Shown here: positions 7,941 through 16,489 of the stretch, one piece after another | How positions within the stretch are numbered: position 1 is the stretch's first letter | Layout: every line of letters begins with the position of its first letter | NCBI GenBank assembly: GCA_025055975.1 | Contig: JANWWM010000050.1 | Location: 1-52,399 of the forward strand | DNA: 52,399 nucleotides | Direction of reading: 5' to 3' | From: Chloroherpetonaceae bacterium | Lineage (GTDB): Bacteria; Bacteroidota; Chlorobiia; Chlorobiales; Thermochlorobacteraceae | Notes under the pieces: model-generated | The model's input: the letters and a program-made list of their open reading frames with translations, nothing else | Databases searched by the model: none | What the model was told of the DNA's origin: nothing | Position numbers and translations under genes: made by a program

Positions 7941-9053
7941 TTGAAACTCATTGCGATTCACCTGCAAAACTTTCGTCGCCACGGCGACGCTCGACTTGAG
8001 CTTGGCGAAGGCGTTAACATTCTCTACGGGCGAAACGGCGCGGGCAAAACCAACTTCCTCGAGGCGATTCACTACGCCGCGCTCACCAAAAGCTTCATCA
8101 ACGCCAGCGACGCAGAATGCCTGAAATTTGGCGCGACGCATTTCGAAATCAACGCTGAGTGGGAAAGCGATGGCGGCATTCGCTCGACCGCTCGCGTGTA
8201 TTTTTCCAACGAGCAAGGCAAGCATGTCTTCGTCAATAAGTCCGAACTCGAATCGTTTGCGAAAATCGTGGGCGAGTATCCATGCGTGGCGCTGTCGCCT
8301 TTCGACCTCGCGCTCGTTCAGGGCGCCCCTCAAGAACGACGACGGTTCTTGGACTCCAGCGTCTCGCAAACCAACAAAGCCTACTTGGAAGATTTGCTCA
8401 ACTACCGCCGCGCTCTAACGCAACGCAACAAACTTTTAAGCGAGATGAAAGGCGCGCCGAGCGACGCGCAACGTCAATCCCTTGCGGTTTGGACGGAAAG
8501 TTTCGCCGCGCTTGCCGCCGCGATTATGTTCCGACGGTTGAAGTTCGTTCAAGAATTCGCCGAATCGCTCGCAAAAGCCTATCGACTGTTTCACTCGTTC
8601 AGCGAAACGCCGACGATTCGCTACGATAGCGACGTGGAAATTCCGCCAAACGCGACGAAGGCGGACATCTTGTCGGAGATTCAACTCCGATTGGCGCGAA
8701 TCGAGGAAGAGGAAATTCGTCGCGGCGTTACGCTGCTCGGCGCGCACCGCGACGACTTGGACTTCCAAATCAATGGCGTCTCCGTCCGAAAATTCGCCTC
8801 GCAAGGACAACAAAAAACGTTCGTCGTCTGTCTGAAACTCGCTCAGCATTTCTATATTCAAAACATCTTGAACGAGAAGCCGATTTTCCTTCTGGACGAT
8901 GTGTTCAGCGAGCTTGACCGCGACCGCGCAAGCGACTTGGTCGAGCTTCTCAAACCGATGGGACAATCCATCATCACGACGACGGAGAAGAAGCAATTCG
9001 ACAACGTCAGGCAAATCCTCATCGACGATGGCATACACGCGACCGCCCGATAA
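7941..9053 (+). CDS. recF: DNA replication and repair protein RecF
   Basis: A 370-residue SMC-like ATPase that helps load RecA at single-stranded gaps. It begins KLIAIHLQNFRRHGDARLEL with Walker A GRNGAGKT at 30-37. Later come the HRDDLDF segment, the ABC signature as FASQGQQKT, and Walker B/D-loop FLLDDVFSELD near residue 315. The start is TTG at 7941, because no ATG lies in frame at the family start and the dnaN stop is 3 bases upstream. The end overlaps dciA by 26 bases. Confidence 0.95.
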   Translation: MKLIAIHLQNFRRHGDARLELGEGVNILYGRNGAGKTNFLEAIHYAALTKSFINASDAECLKFGATHFEINAEWESDGGIRSTARVYFSNEQGKHVFVNKSELESFAKIVGEYPCVALSPFDLALVQGAPQERRRFLDSSVSQTNKAYLEDLLNYRRALTQRNKLLSEMKGAPSDAQRQSLAVWTESFAALAAAIMFRRLKFVQEFAESLAKAYRLFHSFSETPTIRYDSDVEIPPNATKADILSEIQLRLARIEEEEIRRGVTLLGAHRDDLDFQINGVSVRKFASQGQQKTFVVCLKLAQHFYIQNILNEKPIFLLDDVFSELDRDRASDLVELLKPMGQSIITTTEKKQFDNVRQILIDDGIHATAR

Positions 9054-9321
9054 ACTGCGCGCCGTTCTCGATGCGCTCTACGCCGAACTCAACTTCGACC
9101 AAGCGGCGCAAGAATATCGCGCCGTTCAGATGTGGTCGGAAGTCGTGGGCAACTACATCGCCAAAGTCTCGCAGGTCGAGAAAATCGCAAAAAGCGTTCT
9201 CTACGTGAAGGTCAAAAATTCGGCATGGCGCAGCGAGCTGACGTTCAAGAAGTCGAGCATCATTGAGGAAATGAACAAACGGCTCGGCAAGGAAATGGTC
9301 AAAGACATCGTATTCAAGTAG
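9028..9321 (+). CDS. dciA: DciA family (DUF721) putative replicative helicase loader
   Basis: A 97-residue DUF721 protein: a short helix (DKLRAVLDALYAELNFD), then the KH-like core from the WSEVVGNYIAKVSQVEKI segment through VLYVKVKNSAWRSELTFKK to the final LGKEMVKDIVF. DciA is the ancestral loader or partner of DnaB helicase in bacteria lacking DnaC/DnaI. The ATG at 9028 lies inside the end of recF, and the position directly after recF is the common one for this family. A longer upstream extension in the same frame is only recF in another frame. Confidence 0.88.
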   Translation: MAYTRPPDKLRAVLDALYAELNFDQAAQEYRAVQMWSEVVGNYIAKVSQVEKIAKSVLYVKVKNSAWRSELTFKKSSIIEEMNKRLGKEMVKDIVFK

Positions 9322-9330
9322 GGGGCATTG

Positions 9331-9954
9331 ATGGAACAAGTCGCGGAGATCAAGACGCATGCTGCCGAAGAGGAGTACTTCGCGTTGGAGCGGGCGAATC
9401 GAGACGCAAAGCACGAGTATTTCGGCGGCAAAATCGTGGCAATGGCGGGCGCGGAACTCGTCCATAACGCCATCTGCGCCAACGTCATTGGCGAGTTGAG
9501 AAACGAAATTGTCCGAAAAAAGAAAAAGTGCCTCGTCTTGACGAGCGACCAGCGCGTCAAAGGACGAAGAAGCGGTGGCGAAGTTGGATATTTCTATCCC
9601 GACGTGGTTGTCGCATGCGGCGAACCTGAACTCGCAGGAAGCGCGCCGAGAACATTGCTCAATCCATCCATCGTCGTGGAGGTGTTGTCCAAAACCAACA
9701 GCGGTCAGGAGTTGATGGAAAAGTTGAAATTTTACCGAGAGATTGAGTCGCTATCGGACGCGCTGTTCGTAGATTCAGAATCGATTTCCGTTCTGCATTT
9801 TGAGCGCGCGAGCGAAAAGGAATGGCGCGTCCGTTTCTTCGATTCGCTTGACGAGAAAATCATCATCGCCTCGCAAGAGATTGAGCTGGCGATGTCGGAG
9901 ATTTATCGCGGCGCGGAAACGGCAAAAAACGCCGATCGGGTCAAGCAATCTTAA
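9331..9954 (+). CDS. Uma2 family protein (DUF820), putative restriction-endonuclease-fold nuclease
   Basis: A 207-residue protein of the Uma2/DUF820 family, a PD-(D/E)xK-fold group. Visible landmarks are AKHEYFGGKIVAMAGAELVHN, then YFYPDVVV (Asp91), SIVVEVLSKTN (Glu117), and a Lys at 131 or 133 in MEKLKFY, matching the D-E-K catalytic set. Function in the cell is unknown. It starts 9 bases after dciA with GGGGG upstream of the ATG at 9331; the TTG three bases earlier is less likely. The 3' end overlaps the convergent gene at 9941 by 14 bases. A second complete Uma2 gene is at 16.5 kb and a remnant is at 14.3 kb. Confidence 0.8.
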   Translation: MEQVAEIKTHAAEEEYFALERANRDAKHEYFGGKIVAMAGAELVHNAICANVIGELRNEIVRKKKKCLVLTSDQRVKGRRSGGEVGYFYPDVVVACGEPELAGSAPRTLLNPSIVVEVLSKTNSGQELMEKLKFYREIESLSDALFVDSESISVLHFERASEKEWRVRFFDSLDEKIIIASQEIELAMSEIYRGAETAKNADRVKQS

Positions 9955-11437
9955 AGTGATTTAATTCTACGAAGACGTCGGCGTTTAGAACGCTTTGAAC
10001 TCTTGAACGCAGTTCGCTCTCGAAACGCTGAGAATTGGTTTGTTGCGGCAAAAACATCACGGCGATTTCAACGCTCGTGGAGCTAGATTGGTTGAGCGTT
10101 TTTGCGAAAGATTCGAGCGCGTTGATGGCGGCGCGGAGCGAAATGGATTGCTCGAAGGCGACGATGAAGACGATGAATTTGACGCTCTTTCGTTCCAAGT
10201 TCGCGTCGCTGTAGAAGGCGGCGGCATCGAAGAGAGCGCGAAGATAATGCAAATCGACTTCGGTGGCGCGATTGCCAAAAACCGTCATCAGACAACAAGC
10301 GTTGGCGAGGAGCGAGCGGTCGTATCGCTCAATGGGAACGAGCTGAACGTCCAAGTCGCTCTTCAAAAGAGCGATTAAATCTTGGGCGATGGGTTCGTCG
10401 GAAAGCATTAAGGCGAGGGGCGCAAAGGCGGGCGCGCTCGCAACCTTTGGAGAAGTCTGCTCAATCTCGACGCTTCGGTCCAACGTCACGTGAAGATTAA
10501 ACCGCTTCTGAACGGCGGGCGCGGGAAGCCAAGCGGAGCGTCCGCGACCTTTCAAGATGGCTTTGCGCTGCCGTTGATTGACGCGGTAGATTTCTTCGGG
10601 AAAGAAATGAATCGCCTGCATCGGATCTTTGAAGCCAATTTTATGCCACGCCTCATTGACTTGAACGACGGTTTTCCCGAAGAAATGAAACTTTGCCCAA
10701 CCTTTGAACTCAATGCCGTCGTTGGTCGACCAATCAGGCAAATACATCGCAATTGGACTGGGGCGGGAAAAATTGAAAAAGGTTTTGTTTTTGAATCGGT
10801 CGCCCCATAGCACGAAGTTCTCCTCCGCGCCAATGATGAAACGCGGACTGATGTTCGGCGCGCCGCGCAATTCGACCGTGCCAACGAACCCTGGAAACCG
10901 CTTTTCAAACTGCGCTTGGAAGAACGGGTCGAAAGTTTCCTTGAACGATTGAATTTTGGCGGGTTGCAAGTTTTGGGGCGAAAAGACGGGATATTGAATG
11001 TTCAGGCTCTCGTAACTTGGAAAAATTTTCCCGCGCCAGTCGGGATTGCGCAGCGATTTGTCGGTTTGAATAACGCCGAAAATTTCGGCGATCTTCAAAC
11101 GAATGAAACGCTTGACCCCTTGCGCAATCGCCCGCTCGAGCAACCGCCGACCCGTTTCGGTCATCGGAGACGCGCTGCCTTCGACCTCGGCGATGCCTTT
11201 GACCTGCCGACCCTCGAACGTCTTGACGTTGGTAATCGAGAGGCTGACCTTCGGGTTATACTGCAAATTCTCGACCATTCCCGCGTTGTCGTCGTCGTAG
11301 AACAAAATTTCTTCGCGGTCGGGGAGAATTTCCAAGATGACGACGCGGTTTAGGAGCGGAACGCCCCATTCGTCGACGCTTGCGCCAACCGCAAGGCGGT
11401 TGACATCGTCGGCGATGCGTTGAAGTTCAGAGAACAT
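9941..11437 (-). CDS. Tandem split-barrel (PNPOx-like flavin-binding fold) protein with an unrecognised C-terminal domain
   Basis: A 498-residue protein of unknown role. Residues ~1-95 look like a pyridoxamine-phosphate-oxidase-type split barrel: ILPDREEILFYDDDNAGMVE, then NLQYNPKVSLSIT, then QVKGIAEVEGSAS. A second barrel-like unit follows at ~180-260 (GFVGTVELRGAPNISP through FKGWAKFHFFGKTV). The last ~170 residues begin LALMLSDEPIAQDLIALLKS and alternate strand-like and helix-like segments, possibly a degenerate Rossmann or receiver-like fold. I do not recognise this part. The ATG at 11437 is chosen because everything further upstream in frame is antisense to the HD gene. It is divergent from that gene (177-base gap). 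Confidence 0.65.
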   Translation of the reverse strand: MFSELQRIADDVNRLAVGASVDEWGVPLLNRVVILEILPDREEILFYDDDNAGMVENLQYNPKVSLSITNVKTFEGRQVKGIAEVEGSASPMTETGRRLLERAIAQGVKRFIRLKIAEIFGVIQTDKSLRNPDWRGKIFPSYESLNIQYPVFSPQNLQPAKIQSFKETFDPFFQAQFEKRFPGFVGTVELRGAPNISPRFIIGAEENFVLWGDRFKNKTFFNFSRPSPIAMYLPDWSTNDGIEFKGWAKFHFFGKTVVQVNEAWHKIGFKDPMQAIHFFPEEIYRVNQRQRKAILKGRGRSAWLPAPAVQKRFNLHVTLDRSVEIEQTSPKVASAPAFAPLALMLSDEPIAQDLIALLKSDLDVQLVPIERYDRSLLANACCLMTVFGNRATEVDLHYLRALFDAAAFYSDANLERKSVKFIVFIVAFEQSISLRAAINALESFAKTLNQSSSTSVEIAVMFLPQQTNSQRFESELRSRVQSVLNADVFVELNHFKIA

Positions 11438-11614
11438 TTCGCGCGTTGATAAACCGTTGTTGGCGAGAAATTTAGCGATGAACCCTTGAAAATTCAAGTC
11501 TCGCGCGAGCGTTGCGCAGAACGGCTTTGTTTGTTGCCGCCCCAATTGCTTCCCATCACGATTGGCGAAGAAAACGAGACGGCGTATATTGACGCGCGGT
11601 TTGAAGAATAATCG

Positions 11615-12979
11615 ATGCCCTTTCCCGAATTTCTGTTTCGCGCCGATGGCGGGTTCATTCGCATTCCCGTTTGGGGACACATTCCGCTCGACGACGCGCT
11701 CCGAAAGATTCTCTCGCACCCCACCTTCCTGCGCCTCAAAGGCATCAAGCAACTGTCCTTCGCGCACTATGTTTTCCCTGGCGCGACGCACACGCGCTTC
11801 GAGCACAGCATCGGCGTGTATCATCTGACGAAACTCATCTTGCAACGCTTGCTCACAAACCCGCTCACGACGTCGCTTCAAACCAAGTCGTTTGCGTTTG
11901 ACGAGAAAAGTTGCCGATTGATTCTCGCGTCAAGTTTGCTGCACGACATCGGGCACTATCCGCATGCGCACCTCGTCGAGAACATTCCCATCACGAGCCG
12001 AAACGACGTCGTCTTCAAAGACCATCAAGACCTCACGAGCGAGCGCGTGTTTGAGAGGCGCGACGGCTTCGGCAGTTTGGCGGAAATTTTGGAACGCGAT
12101 TGGAAACTCGACCCCGACGAAGTCGCCACGATGGTAACGGGAAAAAAGAAACTCGCCTTCTCCAAACTCATCAGCGGCACGCTCGATCCGGACAAGATGG
12201 ATTACTTGATGCGCGACGCGCACCACTGCTCCGTGCCCTACGGCAACATCGACATCGAGCGGCTCATCGAATCCTTCGTGCCCGACGCGAAACGCAAACG
12301 CTTCGCCATCACGAGCAAAGGCATCGCCCCGTTTGAAAGTTTGATGTTCGCCAAATACGCCATGATGCGCAACGTCTATTGGCATCACACGGTTCGCGCC
12401 CTTTCCGCGATGCTCAAACGCTTCATTCAAGACGCGCTCGACGAAGAACAGCTCTCGCCCGAAAACGCGCAGAGGATTTTCTACCACAACGGCGACGAGC
12501 GCGCGCTGGACGATTTGCTCGACGCGCTTCCAAAACCGCTCTTTGCGTCGGCGGAGTTGCTTCTTGCCATTTTGGAACGCCGTCCCTACAAGCGCGCCAT
12601 CACCTTGCCCGCAACCCCCGATGAACAATGGCAATTTCGGCTCGCCACCGACGCAAAACGCCGAAAAGAAAAAGAACTCGCGCTCTGCCAACTTTTGAAC
12701 AAGAAGTTCAAATTGAGCCTCAAAGGCTATGAAGTCGTCATTGACGCGCCATCGACGAAATCGATTTTCGATTACGAGGATTTTTCGGAACTCCAACTCT
12801 ACCGCGAAAAGCGAAACGAGTTCGTTCCGTTTGGCGAGAGCGGCGAATCGGCGTTCACCAAACAGTTCATCTTGGAGTTCGAGCGCGCCACGAAAAAATG
12901 TCGCGTCGTCGCTCGCGCCGACCTCGCTCAAAGATTGAGCGGCTTGCAATCCCAAGTCATTGAAATCTTGGAATCTTGA
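11615..12979 (+). CDS. HD-domain phosphohydrolase, SAMHD1/dGTPase-like (COG1078 type)
   Basis: A 454-residue HD-superfamily protein. The first metal His sits in HTRFEHSIGVYHL near residue 60, the HD pair in LLHDIGHYPHAH near 108-119, and the later Asp in DKMDYLMRDAHH near 195. This order and the FLRLKGIKQLSFAHYVFPGA lead-in match the dNTP triphosphohydrolase-like COG1078 group. It probably hydrolyses dNTPs or related nucleotides; the substrate cannot be read from sequence. Length is typical. A weak promoter-like TTG-N20-TATATTGA is at 11562-11592. Confidence 0.85.
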   Translation: MPFPEFLFRADGGFIRIPVWGHIPLDDALRKILSHPTFLRLKGIKQLSFAHYVFPGATHTRFEHSIGVYHLTKLILQRLLTNPLTTSLQTKSFAFDEKSCRLILASSLLHDIGHYPHAHLVENIPITSRNDVVFKDHQDLTSERVFERRDGFGSLAEILERDWKLDPDEVATMVTGKKKLAFSKLISGTLDPDKMDYLMRDAHHCSVPYGNIDIERLIESFVPDAKRKRFAITSKGIAPFESLMFAKYAMMRNVYWHHTVRALSAMLKRFIQDALDEEQLSPENAQRIFYHNGDERALDDLLDALPKPLFASAELLLAILERRPYKRAITLPATPDEQWQFRLATDAKRRKEKELALCQLLNKKFKLSLKGYEVVIDAPSTKSIFDYEDFSELQLYREKRNEFVPFGESGESAFTKQFILEFERATKKCRVVARADLAQRLSGLQSQVIEILES

Positions 12980-13049
12980 ATCGTCTTGACGAATTGGCGC
13001 AAGCCGCGTCGCCACCGCCGAAATCGCCGATGATTCCAAGCGTTTTTCC

Positions 13050-13139
13050 TATTCCGAGCGTAGCGAGGAATCCGCGAAATCGCCAGTCGCGTTTGAAACG
13101 CCGTGAAGCGGATTCTTCGCTTCCGCTTCGTTCAGAATA
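13050..13139. repeat. Dispersed palindromic repeat, imperfect hairpin
   Basis: Arm 1 (13050-13075) and arm 2 (13108-13139) are inverted. The inner GAATCCGC/GCGGATTC and outer TATTC/GAATA segments are perfect; the middle carries a bulge because arm 2 has an extra GAAGCG-like unit. The arm core (TCTGAACGAAGCG / CCGAGCGTAGCGAGGAATCCGC) is the same sequence family as at 6464-6520. It fills most of the 249-base gap between the HD and M48 genes. Confidence 0.7.
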
Positions 13140-13174
13140 ACCTTCTCGGATTGGTTGTTTGTCCGTAGCAACGA

Positions 13175-13206
13175 TTGCCGAAGCGCATTGGAAAATTTTA
13201 ATTTTT
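13175..13206 (+). promoter_or_regulatory. Possible promoter of the M48 protease gene
   Basis: TTG (13175-13177), 21 bases, then TAATTTTT (13199-13206), one mismatch to TAnnTTTG, 22 bases before the ATG. A weak call. Confidence 0.25.
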
Positions 13207-13228
13207 CAAGCAACCTAATCGTCCGACG

Positions 13229-14290
13229 ATGAAAACTTGGCAAGGCGAAGCCATTTGGAAAGACGAGCGCGAAACGACTACGGTAAGCGTCAGCATCAAT
13301 CCCTATGGCTTGTCGATTCTCAAAGCGGGCAAGGAGTTTTTCTTTACGAAAGACGAATTTCGCGTCGTCGAAGCGAGCGAGAGCGGCTATGTGAAGTTGG
13401 AAGTCGAGCGCGCCTCGCTCAAAGCCTTCGTTGAAATAGAGAGCGCGGAGGCGTTTCAGACCATCAAGGAGGACAAGTTCGATAAAAATCGCAAGCCGCT
13501 TCTATCGGTCTCGTCGTGGATTATCGTCGGTTTTGTCGGAATCGTCATCGTCGTCGTTCTCTTCTTCACGACGGGAGCGAATTTTCTTTCGAGCGAAATC
13601 GCCAAACTCATTCCCGTTGAAACCGAAGCGGAATTCGGCAAGGCGTTTTTCCAACAATCCATCTCGCAAGCAAATGTGAACAAAGATTCGGTGACGACGG
13701 CAGTCTTGAAAAAATGCGCCAAGATCGTCGAGGGATTTTCGAACGGCAGAGCTTATGCGTTTCACATCGTCATCGTTGAAGACTCCATCAAGAATGCGTT
13801 TGCGTTGCCCGGCGGATACATCGTCGTCTATCGCGGCATTTTGGATTTGATGGAAAACCAAGACGAGTTTTTCGGATTGCTCGGACACGAGTGCGGGCAC
13901 GTGTATCTGCAACACGGTTTCAAGCGCGTCATTCGCAGTTCGCTCATCGCGCTAACCGTTGCGATGATATTCGGCGACGCGGGCGGCATCAGCGCGATTT
14001 TGCTCGATAACGGCAAAGCCCTTTTGAACCTCGCCTACGACCGAAGCGAAGAAAGCGCGGCGGACGAGTTCGGCTTCGACGCTCTCGCCAAGGCGGGCGC
14101 AGACACCTACGGCATCGTCTCGCTGTTTGAAAAATTGGACAAGGCGAGCGGCAACCTTCAAATGCCCGCGTTTCTCTCGACGCATCCCAATCCCAAAGCG
14201 CGCGTCAAAGAACTGATGAAAAAATCGCCAAAGAAATCGAACAAGAAGTTTTTGACCGACGCAGAGTGGCAAGCGTTGAAGCGGAAGTGA
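13229..14290 (+). CDS. Membrane-anchored M48 family zinc metalloprotease
   Basis: A 353-residue protein. Residues 1-~85 form a small beta-rich domain (VSVSINPYGLSILKAGKEFFF) like those preceding the membrane segment in many M48 proteins. One transmembrane helix follows at ~92-118 (WIIVGFVGIVIVVVLFF). The peptidase domain has HECGH at ~219-223 (HExxH zinc site) and the third ligand in EESAADEFG near 273. The C-terminus ends with the usual STHPNPKARVKEL segment. M48 proteases act in membrane or envelope protein quality control. The domain probably faces the periplasm, but topology is inferred. Confidence 0.88.
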   Translation: MKTWQGEAIWKDERETTTVSVSINPYGLSILKAGKEFFFTKDEFRVVEASESGYVKLEVERASLKAFVEIESAEAFQTIKEDKFDKNRKPLLSVSSWIIVGFVGIVIVVVLFFTTGANFLSSEIAKLIPVETEAEFGKAFFQQSISQANVNKDSVTTAVLKKCAKIVEGFSNGRAYAFHIVIVEDSIKNAFALPGGYIVVYRGILDLMENQDEFFGLLGHECGHVYLQHGFKRVIRSSLIALTVAMIFGDAGGISAILLDNGKALLNLAYDRSEESAADEFGFDALAKAGADTYGIVSLFEKLDKASGNLQMPAFLSTHPNPKARVKELMKKSPKKSNKKFLTDAEWQALKRK

Positions 14291-14297
14291 TTAAGAA

Positions 14298-14435
14298 TCT
14301 CATCGGGATTGTGCCGAGCGCGCGTAGTTTGGCGGCGAGTTTTTCGGCGCGAGCGATTTCATCGGCGATGCGTTCTTCGGCAGAACGAATCAAGCGTCCG
14401 TCGCTCGTCTGCCATCGAAGCCAAAGGTTCGTCAT
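14298..14435 (-). pseudogene. Remnant of a Uma2 family gene (C-terminal tail)
   Basis: The minus-strand peptide LWLRWQTSDGRLIRSAEERI followed by ADEIARAEKLAAKLRALG matches the repetitive charged tail of many Uma2/DUF820 proteins. No catalytic domain precedes it. The frame runs on for ~30 codons into sequence antisense to the M48 gene, so the natural end is lost. An ATG at 14435 with AAGGA just upstream could still allow translation of a ~76-residue product. I read it as a decayed, mostly deleted Uma2 copy. Confidence 0.5.
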
Positions 14436-14481
14436 TCCTTGATAAGTCCTTTCTCACGGCATCGAGAGAAAGCAGGAACTT

Positions 14482-15066
14482 TCAAAAGTTTCCAAGACGA
14501 CGCGCGGTGGCGTAGGTGCGTTTGTAGTAAGGTTCGTTCAGACTGCTAACGATAATGCCTACCTTCGTCGAGGCGTGAATGAAATTGCCATCGCTCAAAT
14601 ACACGCCGACGTGCGAGATGCGGTTGCGCCGAATCTTGAAGAAGACGAGGTCGCCAAATTTCAGGTTGGCTCGGCTGACGGGCGCGCCCACTTTGGCTTG
14701 CGCCGACGACGAGCGCGGCAGTTTGACGTTCAGCGCGTCGTTGAACACTCTCGCCACGAAGCCCGAACAATCCATTCCGCTTTCGCTCATTCCGCCGTAG
14801 CGATAGCGCACGCCCAAATACTTTTCCATTTCGGCTTGCAGGCGTTCTTTCGCGTCGGGCGGAAAGGCGCGCGGCGGCGGAATCAAATCCACGACCGCGT
14901 CATCGTCGATTTCGCGGTCGGCTTCCTCTTCGAGAGCCGCGATCTCTTCTTTCGTGATGGGCGTTGGGCTGAATCGACGCGACGAGGAAGTCGCCGCGCA
15001 AGACATTTCAAGCAAGGCGAGCGCGACAAGCGCCAGCGGCAACGCAAACGAAAGCGCTCTTCGCAT
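14482..15066 (-). CDS. NlpC/P60 (C40) peptidoglycan peptidase, probable lipoprotein
   Basis: A 194-residue exported hydrolase. The N-terminus is a hydrophobic signal with Cys23 after LEMS, compatible with a loose lipobox. The C-terminal ~110 residues are the NlpC/P60 domain: LGVRYRYGGMSESGMDCSGF with catalytic Cys100, FGDLVFFK, His152 in ISHVGVYL and His164 in NFIHAS. Such enzymes cleave the D-Glu-meso-DAP bond in peptidoglycan stem peptides. The ATG at 15066 overlaps the stop of the upstream DUF169 gene as TGATG, so translation is coupled. Length is normal for a single-domain member. Confidence 0.9.
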   Translation of the reverse strand: MRRALSFALPLALVALALLEMSCAATSSSRRFSPTPITKEEIAALEEEADREIDDDAVVDLIPPPRAFPPDAKERLQAEMEKYLGVRYRYGGMSESGMDCSGFVARVFNDALNVKLPRSSSAQAKVGAPVSRANLKFGDLVFFKIRRNRISHVGVYLSDGNFIHASTKVGIIVSSLNEPYYKRTYATARRLGNF

Positions 15067-15809
15067 CAAGCGGGCTGTTCGCGGTAGAGATTGTGTTTAT
15101 ACATCGTCGAGTCGCGGCAGATGCGCTCCAAGTTTTTGACGGCAATGATCAAATCGGCGTAAGGAAACGCGAGCAGAACTTCGTCTTCTTTGATGTTCAT
15201 TCCGGTATTGCCGCCCAAATCGCCGAGCGTGAAGGTGGGTTTGCCCGTATGCATCACGTAGCTGGAAACCATCTCGCACGTCGATGTGCCCGCGATGCCG
15301 CGAACGATCTCGCCGCTGTCGAAACCGTAGGCGCGGAGGATATGTTGTCCCTGAAATGGCTTGCAGATGATATAGACCAAGTCGGGAAGCAGGTCGGGCG
15401 TGAGTTTTTCGAGAGGCGAAATGAGTTGCGCTTCGAACTCGCCGTCGTCAAACGGAAGCGTGGAAGCCATCGCCTTTTTGAGACCATCGAGCGTGCCGTA
15501 GACGAGTTTTTCGCCAATCATAAACTTTGCGGCTTGTTCAATGGGCATTGTGGAGCCAAAACCTGCGGCAATCGCGCCGCCGCCGCAGATGTGGTCTTTC
15601 TTGACGGTGTAGAACGGACCTGCGCCGTTAAAGGCGTCGCCCCACATCGCGCAGAGCATTGATTTGGCAACGCCGTTTGCGCCTTCGCCGAATTTCTTTA
15701 TGCCTGAGGGAATGTCGGAAAGCCGCTTGACGAATTTGACGCCGATGGGCTTGCGCTCTAACTTTTCAATGCGGACGAGCGCGTCGGAAAGTTCCTTTGG
15801 CGAGTTCAT
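15066..15809 (-). CDS. DUF169 family protein
   Basis: A 247-residue protein of the DUF169 family, whose biochemical role is not established. Recognisable segments are LERKPIGVKFVK near the N-terminus, KSMLCAMWGDAFNGAGPFYT, the Gly/Cys-rich DHICGGGAIAAGFG, FQGQHILRAYGFDSGE, and GTSTCEMVSSYVMHTGKPTF. The spaced Cys residues could bind a metal or cluster, but this is inference. The ATG at 15809 has GGAG 7 bases upstream and removes 24 unsupported residues. It is coupled to the following NlpC/P60 gene. Confidence 0.8.
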   Translation of the reverse strand: MNSPKELSDALVRIEKLERKPIGVKFVKRLSDIPSGIKKFGEGANGVAKSMLCAMWGDAFNGAGPFYTVKKDHICGGGAIAAGFGSTMPIEQAAKFMIGEKLVYGTLDGLKKAMASTLPFDDGEFEAQLISPLEKLTPDLLPDLVYIICKPFQGQHILRAYGFDSGEIVRGIAGTSTCEMVSSYVMHTGKPTFTLGDLGGNTGMNIKEDEVLLAFPYADLIIAVKNLERICRDSTMYKHNLYREQPA

Positions 15810-15877
15810 TTTTCGCTCCTTTGTCAAGGTTGGACGCGACGCAAGCGAGGCGCGCAGAAGAGCGCGTCTGCGACGAA

Positions 15878-16480
15878 TCATTCGCTACGCTCGTCTTTGG
15901 CTCGCAATCGCCGCGTTTGAATCACGTTTTTCCAAAGATAACTAAACGCGCCATAAACCAACGCGCTCGACGCAACGCCAATCGCAAAGCCGCCCAACAC
16001 GTCCGACGGGTAATGCACGCCGACATACACGCGCGAAAGTCCGACCAAGAACGCATAAACGCTCATCGTCCAAACGAAGAGCTTATCGAGCGCGGTCGAT
16101 TTGGCAAAAAAGAAAAAAAGCGTCGTGGCGACCGCCGCCGCGTTTGCCGCATGCGACGAGGCAAACGAAAACGAGCGCGGTTGATTGACGAGAAGATGAA
16201 CGTCGGGAAGTTCGAAACACGGGCGAGTTCGTTGAACGAGAGGCTTGAAAAAGCGAGAGGCGGTTTGGTCGGCGAGCGCAATCGCCAAAACGCAAAGGAG
16301 CAAGACCGTCAAGCCTTCCCATTTGCGTCGAGCGAGAATAAAGATTGCGGCGAGCGCGGCAATCCACCACGACTGATGAAACGAGGTCAGAAAAACGAAG
16401 AACGCATCGAGAAACCCATCGCTCGCTCTGTCGTTGACGACGCGGAAAAGCGCGACATCGAGGGCGTAGAGGGTTTCCAT
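15878..16480 (-). CDS. PAP2 family membrane phosphatase
   Basis: A 200-residue integral membrane protein with about six hydrophobic segments and the three PAP2 motifs: KPLVQRTRP at 79-87, FASSHAANAA with the catalytic His110, and SRVYVGVHYPSD at 149-160. The family dephosphorylates lipid phosphates; undecaprenyl diphosphate recycling is the commonest bacterial role and a fair guess. Motif 2 reads SSH instead of the usual SGH. It lies 9 bases downstream of the Uma2 gene on the same strand. Confidence 0.9.
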   Translation of the reverse strand: METLYALDVALFRVVNDRASDGFLDAFFVFLTSFHQSWWIAALAAIFILARRKWEGLTVLLLCVLAIALADQTASRFFKPLVQRTRPCFELPDVHLLVNQPRSFSFASSHAANAAAVATTLFFFFAKSTALDKLFVWTMSVYAFLVGLSRVYVGVHYPSDVLGGFAIGVASSALVYGAFSYLWKNVIQTRRLRAKDERSE

Positions 16481-16489
16481 TGCGCGCGA

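Noticed and set aside
11438-11881. N-terminal extension of the double split-barrel protein
   Set aside because: It is antisense to the HD phosphohydrolase gene and intergenic DNA and has no fold-like sequence.
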